Below are positions 1 through 12,113 of a DNA stretch of 64,000 nucleotides, one piece after another. The notes below the pieces were generated by a model that was not told where the DNA came from, ran no database searches, and saw only the letters and a list, made by a program, of their open reading frames with translations. The DNA lies in assembly GCF_907164915.1 (NCBI RefSeq), contig NC_061863.1, positions 9,301,882 through 9,365,881 on the forward strand, written 5' to 3'. The position numbers and the translations under genes are program-made. Source of the DNA: Impatiens glandulifera (taxonomy: Eukaryota; Streptophyta; Magnoliopsida; Ericales; Balsaminaceae). Positions within the stretch are counted from its first letter, which is position 1. Each line of letters starts with the position of its first letter.

Positions 1-107
1 AGCTCTCTCATCTCGAGGAACATGAACAAACAATTTACAACCAAAACTCTCAAGTGATCATAAGAGACGTATTTACATCTCCAATCTCTTTCTAGAATGT
101 TTCCATC

Positions 108-518
108 TTAAGGACTTGAGGGTGAAAGATTTATTAGATCAACCACTGTCTTTATTGCCTCTCCCCAAAAGGATTTTGGAAACTTAGCATGAGACAACAT
201 ACACAAAATTCTCTCCTTGATAGACCTGTTCATCCTCTCTACGACTCCATTTTGTTGAGGTATTTTTGACACAATCTTTAAAAGCTTGATCCCATGACTT
301 CTACAGTATTCCAAAAATGGTCCTCTGTATTCGCCACCATTGTCCGAACGAACACATTTAAACTTCTTCCCAGTTTCTCTCTCCACTTCAGCGTGAAATA
401 ACTTGAAGTAATTCAATGCTTGATCGCTAGTCTTCAAGCAATAGGACCACACCTTCCTTGAGCAATCATCGATAAAAGTGATGTAATAATGAGCACCACC
501 TAAAGTCAAGGAATCCAT
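108..518 (-). pseudogene. Copia integrase core
   Basis: The 136-aa frame is the retroviral-type integrase core, which inserts element cDNA. It shows the first catalytic Asp region (YYITFIDDCSRKVW), the second Asp (VRSDNGGEY) and the Glu region (PQQNGVVERMNR), all in the expected spacing. The frame is interrupted near 108, and homology continues in another frame to base 1. Confidence 0.85.
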
Positions 519-521
519 AGA

Positions 522-1388
522 TTATATGTCTGTGTGAACCATATCTAGGATATTGGGCTTCTTAGATGGAGAGAAACTTTTGAAGGAAACTCTATGTTGT
601 TTACCAACTAAGCAATTTGTGCATGTCTTCAAATATGTGGACTTCAAGCCCTGAAGATCGATTGTCTTGGAGAGAGCTCGCGTGCCAATCTGACTTAAGT
701 GACCAAGTCGCTTATGCCAAAGTTGTGCTGAACAATCATTAATCGCATTTGCTTCTCCCCCGTAAGACTTAGCCTTTGTCACATAAAGAGAACCGACTTT
801 CATTCCTTTAGCTACCACCAAAGACCCCTTAGTGAGTTTCCATTTTCCTTCACCAAAGTGACTATGATAGCCCTCATCATCAAGAATGCCAATGAAGATC
901 AAATTCATCCGAATATTGGGAACATGTCGAACATTCTTCAAAAGTAGCTTGAATGAAGTGTTAATATCCAAACATACATCTCCTTTTCCAACAATGTTAC
1001 ACGTAATATGGTTTCTCAACGTCACTGAACCAAACTGTCCACTAGTGTAAGAAGTAAATATATCACAACGATTGGTGACATGATAAGAAGCACCTGAGTC
1101 TACCACCCATTGTGTATCTTGAGAAACAAGGTTGATACTATCATTGTCATAAACAATATCGATGTCGTTACCACCCACATCTGCAACCTTACTACTTCCA
1201 TCTTGTTTATTCTCCTTTTGTTCCCGTTTCAAAGATCTACACTGATACTTCTTGTGTCCTAACTTGCCACAATGATAACATATAATTTCTTTTCTCGAGT
1301 TGGATGTTCCTCGTGACCTGTCTGAATTGCCATTACGATTCTTTGGAGTTTTACTTTTACTTCTACCCCTTCTCTCGGTCACGAACAC
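522..1388 (-). pseudogene. Copia zinc knuckle, protease and GAG-pre-integrase
   Basis: An open frame of about 288 aa holds three parts in order: a CCHC knuckle (CYHCGKLGHKKYQC, residues about 37-50) after an Arg/Ser-rich stretch, an aspartic protease with the DSGASYHV active-site motif (about residue 97), and the GAG-pre-integrase zinc domain (LWHKRLGHLS, then CTNCLVGK). It is separated by a few bases and a stop from the integrase piece at 108-518. Confidence 0.85.
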
Positions 1389-1540
1389 CTGACTTGAAGT
1401 CGAGAAGCCATGTTCTTTTCATCTAGACTCTTCATTCAACAAGCTCTCTTTTATCATTTTCAAAGTGTGCTTACCTTGTGGAACAAAATTGGTAATTAAA
1501 ATCACAAGTGTCTCCCAACTATCAGGCAGAGAATTAATCA

Positions 1541-2035
1541 TCACATAGCATGAAGCTCATCATCAAATTTCATTCCTTTCGCAGCCAACTCATTTAGAAT
1601 ACCCTGAAAAGCATTTAAATGCTCGGACATAGAATACCCATCTTGATATTTCAACGAGCAAAGCTTCCAAAATAGAAATGCTCTGTTTTGAGTGTTGTTC
1701 TTCTCATACAACTCACTCAAAATAGTCCACACTTTATGAGAATTAACCTCAATAGCCACATGTTGATACATACTATTGTCAACCCATTGCCTGATTTTAC
1801 CAACTGCCTTTCTATTCAGCTTCTTCCAATCTGCATCTGTCATAGCTCGTGGTTTGCCTTTATCACCCAAAATAGTGTCTTCATAATCATAATTACACAA
1901 TAAATCCTCCATCCATGACTTCCAAATTGTGTAATTGGTAGTTGTGAGTTTGATCATTGTGCCATTACTACTCAGTGATTCTTCCATTTGAATTATACAA
2001 GAATCACCACCAAACGAACTCAACTCTGATACCAC
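1541..2035 (-). pseudogene. Copia gag, N-terminal part (UBN2-type)
   Basis: The open frame of about 164 aa matches plant Copia gag of the UBN2 family. It has a TNYTIWKSWMEDLL motif near residue 35, then the W-rich helical part with the KVWTILSELYE and AFLFWKLCSLKYQDG motifs. This protein packages element RNA in cytoplasmic virus-like particles. The frame ends at 1541 and does not join the downstream zinc-knuckle frame without a shift, so the polyprotein is broken here. Confidence 0.8.
2024..2034 (-). other. Primer binding site (initiator Met-tRNA type)
   Basis: On the minus strand it reads TGGTATCAGAG, the standard plant Copia primer binding site complementary to initiator tRNA-Met. It sits between the LTR and gag. 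Confidence 0.8.
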
Positions 2036-2036
2036 T

Positions 2037-2548
2037 TGTTTAGCAATCCAGAAATAGACAAGCTACAAAAAAGGCTTAACAATTCTTTTTCCCCTTCTAT
2101 ATAATCAAATGAGCATCCAATTCAGTTGAGCATCAAACAATCAAAGAAACAGAGAGCAAGACACCATGATTTTACGTGGAAAACCCAAATTAGGTAAAAC
2201 CACATGACACTTCGGCCACTTAAATCATCCACTATATCAAATGGGTATATAATATTGTTCAATACAAGCCTATAGATAATCTAATAAAAGTTATCAATTA
2301 ACCTCATCTCAACTTGTCATTCACATACATTATCATCATTATTAAAGATGGCTAACCAAATGGAGAAGGGATAAAGGAAATTAGAAGAAGAACTTGCTGC
2401 TTCAATGAAGGAATTGCTACTTCAATGGAGGAATAAGTTTTTGGAGGGAGAGAAAGTCACTGCTATAGTTTTTTTTCCTTTAATTAAATATGCCATGATG
2501 GGCTTTATTAATTTGTCAGGCCCAGTTGCCAAATGAGCTAACCCAACA
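2037..2548 (-). repeat. 5' LTR of the left-edge Copia element (outer end approximate)
   Basis: It begins with TG two bases after the primer binding site and appears to end at AACA near 2548. It contains the TTTACGTGGAAAACCC-type stretch around 2171 that is common near the start of plant Copia transcripts. With only one LTR in the window, the far boundary cannot be fixed. Confidence 0.55.
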
Positions 2549-2601
2549 CAAACAAGCAATTAAAACAAACTATAGTGCCTTAAAGATTGAACAACTTGTG
2601 A

Positions 2602-3430
2602 CTACACAAAAAAGAATGCTCCAATTTCGATTAAGTACACAATTATGTTCGGTAGTGGGAATACGCCTCTACATCCGAATAATTGAGTTTTCATCAATAA
2701 CAATATCGTTCCAAACTTGTTCAATAATCCTTCGAATCCTCGTGAAAGCTCTCGCATTTTTTTCAGCCCACACATGGTGGTAGCTAATAGCTCCAAATAA
2801 GCATTTGAAGAAACTTGAATTGAATCTAACACATCTTGCCTTAACCATCGCTAACACTTTAATCTTTTACCATAATTTTTGGACAACGAGGACATTCATA
2901 TTCGTAAGAAACTTACTCAATAAATTTGTTAAAACTGGGCATACTCCAAAGAAGACAGTTAGAATCAGGAATTCTCATAAACTTCTTAAGACGGTCACAA
3001 GTAGCCAGTTTACCGCAAAATGTAAGCTATAAAATTCCCAATGTTTTGGGATCATTTTTGGCGACCATACTACGTGTTGCCGATCAATAATCTTCCCCTA
3101 GTACGTAAGATATCCCAAGCCAAACTCGAAACAAACTTTCCATCATTTTCAACCTTTCAAACCTGAGTATCAGATCTATCGCGAAACTGAATGCTTTGTG
3201 TTGTGTTTAAAATTCGAACACCTTCTGGAATACGCCTCAGAAGGGACTTCCATCCCCCATTAGCAACCTCATTAATAGTTTCCATAAGACAATCCCTTCT
3301 GATTCGAACGTTGTTGAACTCCTCTTTTAGCAAAATAGGATAATTTTCGAACCATACATCTTTAGATTCTCGAGAATTGTTTGCAACAACATAAGATTGT
3401 TGCTCTTTGAACCAACATAAGAAAGTAAGA
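2602..3430 (-). pseudogene. LINE (non-LTR) reverse transcriptase 3' relic, zf-RVT region, copy 1
   Basis: Conceptual minus-strand translation, with several stops and shifts, gives the zf-RVT region found at the end of plant L1-type elements. Visible pieces are a W-K-x-L-L-R-R-I-P-E-G-V stretch near 3270, LAWDILRTRGR near 3130, an ECPRCPK-like cysteine pair near 2890, and YHHVWAEKNARAF near 2770. The element is 5'-truncated. Upstream of it on the minus strand lies SHH1-like exon/intron sequence, so it looks like a truncated LINE inserted in an SHH1-like pseudogene. Confidence 0.75.
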
Positions 3431-3474
3431 GAATCTTATATCAAATAAACGAACAATAAAAATCCATGTTTTAT

Positions 3475-3547
3475 TTGAAATTTGTTGCAAGTCTTCTGTA
3501 CATATCAGGCTGAGAGAATTCTAACACAGATTCTCCATTTTCTCTAT
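3475..3547 (-). pseudogene. SHH1-like exon 2 fragment, copy 1
   Basis: It is homologous to exon 2 of the intact SHH1-type gene (16018-16103). The acceptor AG and the IEKMEN start are kept and the MYRRLATNFK end is kept, but the middle is frame-shifted with a stop. The neighbouring intron 2 sequence is also partly kept (ATAAGATTC). This is therefore a genomic, not processed, copy. Confidence 0.7.
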
Positions 3548-4104
3548 CTGGTTTAAAGAAAATAAAAAAAAACTTTATTCAGCACATTGGTATATGTCCA
3601 ATAGATCTGACCATTTTTTTGGTTCAAACTTCATTTTTTATTTCAATATTTTCTATCTTGATCTTATTCTTCTATTTGACCTCAAGATTAGCAGTGATTT
3701 TCAACTATTTAACTAAGGTGAGGTTACTCCTAAATCTTCTAGAACAAAAGTTCTCTAATAGGTTTTGTCATTTAAACCCAATGCAACAGATATAGATTAT
3801 CAAAGATTCAAAATGACAGATCCAAAAATTAGAGATATATAGGATTGGCTTGAAAACAAAATAACAATTGGCTTGAAAAAATTGTGCATGAAACTGGTGG
3901 ATCAATTCTACTTCTCTTTGAGAATTAGAAAACCAATTAGACTTAAAAAAATTAGAAGATCACTTCATTTACAACATTAAAAAAAAAAGTTTAAGCCCAA
4001 GGCATCCCTAAGGTAAATCCGGCCACATCAAAATCATCATTAGATATGATAAATAATTGAGATGATTAGACTTCGGTAGTCTGAATAGTGATATTTAAAT
4101 AAAG

Positions 4105-6977
4105 AAAAAACAGTTAATTAATTGTATTTTCTTTATTATTTATTTTAAATATAATAAGTTAGCAATATTCAACATTTTCACTCAAACATGTTTCAATTTC
4201 AAGTGAAATCACTCTTATATTATTTAATTATATTTTATTAATTATAATCGAATCATAGAGAAAAACATTTATATTATAAAAATTGATATTTAATATAATG
4301 TTAGTCATAATATTAATTATTTATTTGTTTTCAATAAATAATAGTTTTTTCCTAAATGATTGATTTTATTATAAAACCTCTTTTTTATTTATTCTCTTAT
4401 ATAAAAATTAAAATTAATAATATATAATTAGCGTTAATATTAAAATTTTATTATTGAATTATATATAATTAATAAGTTATTATTACTATTAAATTTATTA
4501 TTTTAATAATATTATTATTATTATTATTATTTAATAATAATATTTATTTATGTTTCATAAATTTTAAGATTATTATTAAGATTCAAATATTTATTATTCT
4601 ATTTAATAAATTGATAAATGAAAAGTAATTTAATGAGTAATAAAATATTATTTATATTTAATTAAAATTTACTATTTTTAATAATATTTTTAATATTTTT
4701 ATAATTGAATTATTGTTTTGAATATTATTTATATTTAATTAAAATTTACTATTTTTTATTTATATTCTAAATATTATTAAAATAATTTTGTATATTATAA
4801 AATATTAATATTATATCTCAATTTTATATATTCAGATAATATAATAATATAAATTTTTTAATCCTAAATTATATTATATACTTTTTTATTCATTTGTTTT
4901 CAATAAATAATATTTTTTTCCAAATTGATTATTTTTATTACAAAATCTCTTTTTGAAAATTAAAATTAATAAAATAGAATTTAGTGTTAATATTAAAATT
5001 TGATTATTGAATTATATATAACTAATAAGTTATTATTACTATTAAAATTATTATGTTAATAATATTATTATTATTTTAATAATAATATTATTTTTTATTA
5101 AAAAAATAAATTTAAATAATAATATTTATTTATGTATCATAAATTTTACGATTATTATTAAGATTCAAAATATTTATTATTCTATTTAATAAATTGATTA
5201 ATGAAAATTATTTTAATGAGTAATAAAATATTTTAAATTAATTTGAATATTAAATTCAAATTCAAATAATTATTTTAATTTAATAATTAGAAATATAAAA
5301 TTTTATATAATGGAAATAACACTAAAATAATTACACTCAAATAATTAAAAATATAACCAAATATACATAATTTATAAAAAAAAAATGAACATATAACATA
5401 AAATATTCAACTTATAATTTCTTATAATAATTCTTTGTAAATAATATATATTTTAAAATAATATTATTTTATTTGTTTTTATCAAATATATAATTAATTT
5501 ATTTTAAATAATTTATAATGTATTATATGCTAAATTAAATAAAAATAATATAAAAGTAATTTTATAATTTATTTATTTAAAAATATATAATATATATAAT
5601 CAAATTTCTCATTATTATTAAATAATAAAAACTCAAACTTTAGTTTATAATAATTACATTTATATATTGAATTTGAATTTTATATTACTTAATTATTAAG
5701 AATATTTATAAATATTTATATTACTAAAATATATTAAGAAAATTATATTATTAGTTTTTTAATAATATTTTTAATGTTTTTATAATTGAATTATTGTTTT
5801 GAATATTAATTATATTTAATTAAAATTTATTATATTTTATTTCTATTCTAAATATTATTAAAATAATTTTGTATATTATAAAATATTAATATTATATCTC
5901 AATTTTATATATTCAAATAATATAATAATGTAAACTTTTTAATCCTAAATTATAATATATACTTATATATTTATTTTAATAATAAATATTTTAAAAAATA
6001 AAATAAAATTAATTTCATATTTTAAATAATAATATTTCTTTTGAAATTGGAAAATATTATTCTTATACTATAAAATTATAATATATTATATTTAATAATA
6101 ATAATTTTTTTAATTAGAATAAGAATTTGTAATTATCTGTTTTTTTTTATTTTATTAAAAAAAAATTCAACTCTTCTTTTTAGATTGGTGAGATTGGTCT
6201 ACTGAATTCGGTAATAATACTTGTTGATAGTTTGTATGAGTTTCCTTCTTTTGTGTTATTTTTATTATTTTTGTACATTTTCCTTAATTTAAATTTTATA
6301 AATTAAATTTTAAAATCTAATTATATTTAATTATAAATATTAATTAAAGTAAACACTATTCTATAAAATATAATATATTTTATTTTAAAATGTTTAAAAT
6401 TTCTAGTAATAATATAATTTTTATATTTATTATTATAGTTTAAATAATAATATAATTTAGTAATTAAATATATTATATTTTAATTTATATTAATAAAACA
6501 TACAATAAATATTTTTAAACAAATATTTCATTCAATTTAAATATTATAAATTAAAATTTTAAATATAATAATATTTAATTAGAAGTATTAATTAAATTAG
6601 AAATCACTATTCTATAAAATATTATAAAAACAGCCTTTATAATTTAAATATAAATATTTTAAATATAATAAATATATATAAGTATTTTAAAATTTTAATT
6701 AGTCTATACAAATATTTTATTAATTATGTTATTATATTATAAAAATATTATTTTTACATTTTTTATTTATATTTATTTAAAATAATATATAATTTTATTT
6801 TAATATTATAATTTCATTATTAAATTATATTTATATTATTAATAACTAATTGTTTTTATTAATTATGTTATTATATTATAAAAATATTATTTTTACATTC
6901 TTTTATTTCTATTTTATTATAAAATTATATTTATTTAAATGAATTATAATGTTATTATTAATATTATAATTATCCAC

Positions 6978-7036
<59 letters not shown>

Positions 7037-7266
7037 TTTAATAATTTTTTAAATTTTTATATAATAATAATATTAAATAACATTAAAATAAATAATTATT
7101 TTATACATAATAACATTTAAAAAATATTAATTTTACTTCTTGATAAACAAATATTTTATTCTTATCATAATTTTTAAGAGATATTTATTCATCTTTATAT
7201 GTTTATATTAAAGATTATAATTTAAATTATTTTATTATTGTTATTTTATACTTATAATTATATTTA

Positions 7267-7300
<34 letters not shown>

Positions 7301-8090
7301 TTATACAATAGTTTTAATTAATGTTATTTTATATTTTTTTGTAAAATTGTATTTATCTAGGTAGATAATAATTTTTATAAATATTATGATACTTGCTTAA
7401 ATATTTTAATATGATTAAAAATATATTAATTTTTTTTCAACTTTTATTTTTTTTGTTAAAATTTTCTTTTATTTATTAAAGTTTAATTTTTTAATATTTT
7501 ACTTCTTTATATATTTATTTTTATATTGTTATATATATTTTTTACAATTAATATTATATGAATTGTATTTTTAAATTAGTATTTTCTCATTTTTATGGCT
7601 AGTTTTTTATTATTATATATTAAATATATTAAGATGACATATGTTTATTAATATTTTTTTATATTTTGTAGATAAAAATATGTTTATTAACTATCATTCA
7701 ACTTTTCTTCTTTAATTATCTTTTTGTATAAATTATAATTTGTTTGATTTCATATTTTATTTGGTTATGCTTATTCTCATTTTTGAATATTTTATTGATA
7801 TTTTTCTCGATTTTATATTTTGACCAAGAGTGTAAAGATTATGGTCAAATTGGTCAAAAAATTAATTCAATACAAATTATAATACAGAGAGTAAAAGTTA
7901 TCATAAATTAGAAAAAATAAATAAAAATCGAAGTTAGGAAAATCAACATGAATTCATCTCATGGCAAGGACATCACATATGTTTATGGCATCATAATTTA
8001 CCTTGATATGGATTTTGTTTTGGCGACTGACATTTACCTCTCCATTTTTAAGCTATTTTGTCAAGTATATTAACTTTTCTTAAAAAAATT
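4105..8090. repeat. Very AT-rich long repeat, copy 1 (about 4 kb)
   Basis: This is almost pure A and T with no coding capacity. It matches 30180-33400 plus 35095-35165 in the same order over most of its length, for example the starts near 4125 and 30200 and the ends near 7860 and 33240. Inside copy 1 there is an older partial duplication: 4325-4870 resembles pieces of 4895-5235 and 5755-5960. TA microsatellites lie at 6978-7032 and about 7267-7290. No termini or target duplication could be defined. Confidence 0.7.
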
Positions 8091-8091
8091 A

Positions 8092-8356
8092 GGTCATTAA
8101 GCATTAAGCATTAAGCATCAAGCATCAAGCATCAAGCATCAAGCATCAAGCATCAAGCATCAAGCATCAAGCATCAAGCATCAAGCATCAAGCACCAAGC
8201 ACCAAACATCAAACATCAAGCATCAAGCATCAAGTGCTTAATGCATAATGCTTAATGCTTAACGCTTAATGCTTAACGCTTAATGCTTAATGCTTAATGC
8301 TTAATGCTTAATGCTTAATGCTTAATGTTTAATGCTTAATGCTTAATGCTTAATGC
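8092..8356. repeat. Heptamer tandem array forming a large inverted repeat (hairpin)
   Basis: The left half is about 18 units of AAGCATC/AAGCATT and the right half is about 18 units of the complement family GCTTAAT. The two arms of roughly 130 bases face each other around AAGTGCTTAATGC near 8231. Variants are clustered: AAGCACC and AAACATC in the left arm, GCTTAAC and GTTTAAT in the right. The array ends exactly where direct repeat D copy 2 begins. Confidence 0.9.
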
Positions 8357-8361
8357 TTGTG

Positions 8362-9190
8362 ACTACACAAAAAAGATGCTCCAATTTTGATTAAGGACAC
8401 AATTATGTTCTGTTGTGGGAATACGCCTCTACATTCGAATAATTGAGTTTTCATCCATAACAATATCGTTCCAAACTTGTTCAATCATTCTTCGAATCCT
8501 CGCGAAAGCTCTCGCATTTTTTTTCAGCCCACACATGGTGGTAGCTAATAGCTCTAAATAAGCATTTGAAGACGCTTGAATTGAATCGAACACCTCTTGC
8601 CTTAACAATAGCTAACACTTTAATCTCTTACCATAACTTTGGGACAGTGAGGACATTCATATTCGTAAGGAACTTACTCAATAAATTTGTTAAAACTGTA
8701 CATACTCCAAAGAAGACAGCTAGAATTAGGAATTCTCATAAACTTCTTAAGACGTCACAAGTGGCCAGTTTACCGCGAAATGTAAGCTATAAGATTCCTG
8801 ATGTTTTGGGATCATTTTTGACTACCATACTAAGTGTTGCCGATCAATAATCTTCCCCTAGTACGTAAGATATCCCAAGCCAAAATCGAAACAAACTTTC
8901 CATCATTTTCAACATTTCAAACTCGAGTATCAGAACCATCGTGAAACTAAATGCTTTGTGTTGTGTTTAGAATTCGAACACCTTCTGGAATACGCCTCAG
9001 AAGGGAATTCCATCCCCAATTAGCAACCTCATTAATAGTTTCCATAAGACAATCCCTTCTGATTCGAACGTTGTTGAACTCCTCATTTAGCAAAATAGGA
9101 GAACTTTCGAACCATTCATCTTTAAATTCTCAAGAATTGTTTGCAACAACATAAGATTGTTGCTCTTTGAACCAACATAAGAAAGTAAGA
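8362..9190 (-). pseudogene. LINE 3' relic, zf-RVT region, copy 2
   Basis: It has the same relic structure as 2602-3430, with independent point changes. It holds the WKS-type and LAWDILRTRGR-type motifs on the minus strand, broken by stops. It is part of repeat D, so it arose by duplication rather than by a second LINE insertion. Confidence 0.7.
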
Positions 9191-9234
9191 GAATCTTATA
9201 TCAAATAAACGAACAATAAAAATCCATGTTTTAT

Positions 9235-9307
9235 TTGAAATTTGTTGCAAGTCTTCTGTACATATCAGGCTGAGAGAATTCTAACACAGATTCTCCATTT
9301 TCTCTAT
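9235..9307 (-). pseudogene. SHH1-like exon 2 fragment, copy 2
   Basis: It is identical in layout to 3475-3547: conserved acceptor, IEKMEN start and YRRLAT end, with the same disruption in the middle. The disruption therefore predates the duplication of block D. Confidence 0.7.
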
Positions 9308-9866
9308 CTGGTTTAAATAAAATAAAAAAACTTTATTCAGCACATTGGTATATGTCCAATAGATCTGACCATTTTTTTTTCAAACTTCATTTTTTATTTC
9401 AATATTTTCTATCTTGATCTTATTCTTCTATTTGACCTCAAGATTAGTAGTGATTTTCAACTATTTAACTAAGGTGAGGTTACTCCTAAATCTTCTAGAA
9501 CTAAAGTTCTCTAATAGGTTTTTTCATTTAAACCCAATGCAACAGATATAGATTATCAAAGATTCAAAATGACAGATCCAGAAATTAGAGATATATAGGA
9601 TTGGCTTGAAAAAAAATAACAATTGGCTTGAAAAAATTGTGCATGAAACTGGTGGATCAATTCTACTTCTCTTTGAGAATTAGAAAACCAATTAGACTTA
9701 AAAAAAAAAATAAAAAATTAGAAGATCACTTCATTTACAACATTAAAAAAAAAAAGGTTTAAGCCCATCACATCCTTAAGGTAAATCCGGCCACATCAAA
9801 ATCATCATTAGATATGATATATAATTGAGATGATTAGACTTCGGTAGTCTGAATAGTGATATTTTA

Positions 9867-10379
9867 CTAACAAGATACTTTTAATTAAGGAATAACCTTC
9901 TTCACTTAGAAATTATATTAGTCTTCCAAATTTCTTTACATCTGGATATTGTTTTTTTAGAAAAAAATATTTCTCATCCTTTTTAGAAATGGTATTTTCT
10001 AGCAATACCCTTGCTCTCTAAGAAAGGATATTGCTCTTTCAAATATGGCTAATCTATTTTTCATCTTGTTCATAATGCATTTCTTTACAACTCTCAAAAA
10101 TCATCCAAGATAAATAGATGAAAATTATGAACTAAGTTTAAATCCTATAAATTGTTGTTAACCATGGAAGATCAGTATATAATTCAAAAATGTAAGTTTC
10201 TGATTTAACAATAAGCCCGAAACATCTCCAAATGTGATAAAAAACATTTGTTAAGTATTTTAATTCCTTTACAAAAAGCTACTATAATGATACATTGACG
10301 ACATAATTTCAATTTTGACCATTTAAATACATTATCTTATTCAATTAATCCACTTCCATGGCAAGTTAATTTGAAACTA
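9867..10379. other. Intergenic, no feature recognised
   Basis: AT-rich unique-looking sequence between repeat D and the cereblon-derived fragment. I see no open frame, repeat or RNA gene in it. Confidence 0.5.
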
Positions 10380-11060
10380 GACTGTAACAATATATGTACA
10401 AGACACAAAATCATCGAAAAACTTACACCACTATAAAGTTTGTAGACTTACGTTTTAGCCTTCAACATTTATTTTCACTTTTCTTTCATCATTTTTTATT
10501 AACTTTTTAAATTTCTCCACAGATTATCAATGTCATTGACATTCCTTTCATTCTTGAACCTCTTTGGTTTATGCAAATTTTTGGTTTGCCTCCTATGAAT
10601 CAACATGAGAAAATTTGTATTATATGCATGTATGAAATACAATTTAAGGTTGTAAGTCCAACATATTTCGCCCAATGGCTAGAACTATAAGACTCGTTTG
10701 TAAGAGGTGTGAAATAAGTTATATAATGTACAATTTCTTATGATAATTCAACGCACATCATCTGCAACACGGGAAGTTCGAATGCCCTAAAATGACATGT
10801 GTTTCAGTTTCTTCTTTGTTGTTGTAATGAACATCCACTCCATTTGGCTCTCACAAGCACATTACACCATTGTCTATGCGTATCTGAGAAAACATGTAGC
10901 AATTCATCTAAAATCCTAAACGCATTCAAAGTTCTGAATAAAATCAATGCTTAAAAATGTAGAAATATATGTAAAGAGAAGCTTGAAAAACAATGTATGA
11001 TCTCTTCTTTCAATGTAAGCTTAGCAATGGAAAATTAACACTTACAATTAATTCATGTTG
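10380..11060 (-). pseudogene. Duplicated 3' end of the cereblon gene (last exon, UTR, intron), broken
   Basis: Sequence around 10755-10885 is homologous to the last exon of the cereblon gene at 42715-42850. The minus-strand translation gives CESQMEWMFITTTKKKLKHM, then a stop, then RTSRVADDVR. The Zn-ligand CSFC is damaged and one Trp is lost. Matches also extend into the 3' flank (10384-10430 versus 42588-42630) and into the preceding intron (about 10975 versus 42916). It is therefore a piece of genomic DNA, not a retrocopy. Confidence 0.75.
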
Positions 11061-11377
11061 ATAATATTTTAATAGGATCGTGATTATAACAAAATAATTG
11101 TTTCTAATTAGGCTATGTATATGCATAAAGAATCATTAGGCACAATTAAACTTTATAATACCTTTCAAAAGGAAAACTTTAAATCTTTGTCATTAGGGAC
11201 CAAGAAGTTTTAAGCTGATTTCGGGTTTGGGTAAGAACATTCCAAGTTCTTTCTTTATTTTTTGATATACATGAGGTTTTCGGGATATAACGTATGGATT
11301 TCAACTAATTTCTAGAGAAGTTTGCTCAATAACTAATACGAAATGGAGGCTAGGTTTCGAAGAGTCAACTATACAAT

Positions 11378-12113
11378 CAGTGTTCTAAATGGCGGTCGAG
11401 GCGGCCGCCTAGGCGGCGCCTAGGCGGCGCCTAGGCGGCGCCTAGGCGGTAGGCGGTCCAACACCGCTCCGCCTATACTTGAGGCAGTCAGATTATTTAA
11501 TTATTTAATTATTTATTATTTATAATTAATTAATTACTAATATTAATATATATATATATATTTAATAAAAAAAATTTATCTGCCACTATTTATTTAAATT
11601 TTGAGACGACTCTTTACATTCCAATTCATTTATCTTCTTCTTTTCCATTTCTTATCTCATTCACCTCACCTCGCTTGATCATCTACATCTTCTTTGATCA
11701 TTTACCTATTCTAATTCAACCCGTTTACCTCTTCTTTAGCTCTTCAATCTCTTCTTCAATATATTAGCCTATTACGTTATTTGAATCTATGTGCAGTATA
11801 CTTGTTTAGATACATCAGATGAGAAACATGAAGAAAATGTTGATTTTGAGTCCGATGATGAGAGAATTATGAATGTAGCTGATGGTGCATACATAGATGA
11901 TTTAGAAGATTAATTATGCTTACATACTTATTTTTGTTAAATGTTACTATGTTAGAGAATATTAATTTGTCTTTTTGGTAAATGATAATTATATAACATT
12001 TTTATTATATTTATATTCAACCGCTTAGGCACCGCCTAAGCACCGCCTAGGCACCCGAGGCAGTAGGCAGTCACTTACCGCACCGCCACCGCCTACCGCC
12101 GTTTAGAACACTG
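11378..12113. mobile_element. Non-autonomous hAT element with 8-bp target duplication
   Basis: The ends are inverted repeats (CAGTGTTCTAAATGGCGG and CCGCCGTTTAGAACACTG), flanked by the direct repeat TATACAAT at 11370-11377 and 12114-12121. An 8-bp duplication with CAGTG ends fits hAT. Both ends carry GC-rich subterminal arrays of the GGCGGCGCCTA type, in sharp contrast to the AT-rich interior. Length is 736 bp. Confidence 0.92.
11800..11912 (+). pseudogene. hAT transposase C-terminal relic
   Basis: Inside the hAT element a short plus-strand frame ends in an acidic tail (NVDFESDDERIMNVADGAY, then IDDLED and a stop). Acidic C-termini like this close many plant hAT transposases. The catalytic region is absent, so the element depends on a transposase encoded elsewhere. 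Confidence 0.45.

Larger units (their letters stand above)
1..2548 (-). mobile_element. Ty1/Copia LTR retrotransposon, 5' part, runs off the left edge
   Basis: Reading on the minus strand from right to left, the order is an LTR (about 2037-2548), a primer binding site (2024-2034), gag, zinc knuckle, protease, GAG-pre-integrase and integrase. That is the Copia order (integrase before reverse transcriptase). The integrase continues to base 1, where a frame-shifted match to the usual YDHLRVFGCK region is visible, so reverse transcriptase and RNase H should lie outside the window. The coding frame is broken between gag and the zinc knuckle (about 1389-1540), so this is a decayed or non-coding copy. 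The outer LTR edge is approximate because the 3' LTR is not in view. Confidence 0.85.
2597..4087. repeat. Long direct repeat D, copy 1 (1.5 kb)
   Basis: This block is nearly identical by eye to 8357-9866. The shared sequence starts at TTGTGACTACAC and ends near GAATAGTGATATTT. The offset between copies is exactly 5760 bases over the first 900 bases and drifts by small indels later. Each copy contains a minus-strand LINE 3' relic and a broken SHH1-like exon. The block does not end in CA and I see no target duplication, so I do not call it an LTR. Confidence 0.85.
8357..9866. repeat. Long direct repeat D, copy 2 (1.5 kb)
   Basis: This is the second copy of the block at 2597-4087, in the same orientation. 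It keeps the LINE relic (8362-9190), the SHH1-like exon (9235-9307) and the same tail with the small palindrome AGACTTCGGTAGTCT near 9836. Differences are scattered substitutions and homopolymer indels. Confidence 0.85.

Noticed and set aside
2597..9866. Block D copies as LTRs of one retrotransposon
   Set aside because: The blocks start near TG but do not end in CA, there is no primer site or polypurine tract, and no target duplication flanks the pair.
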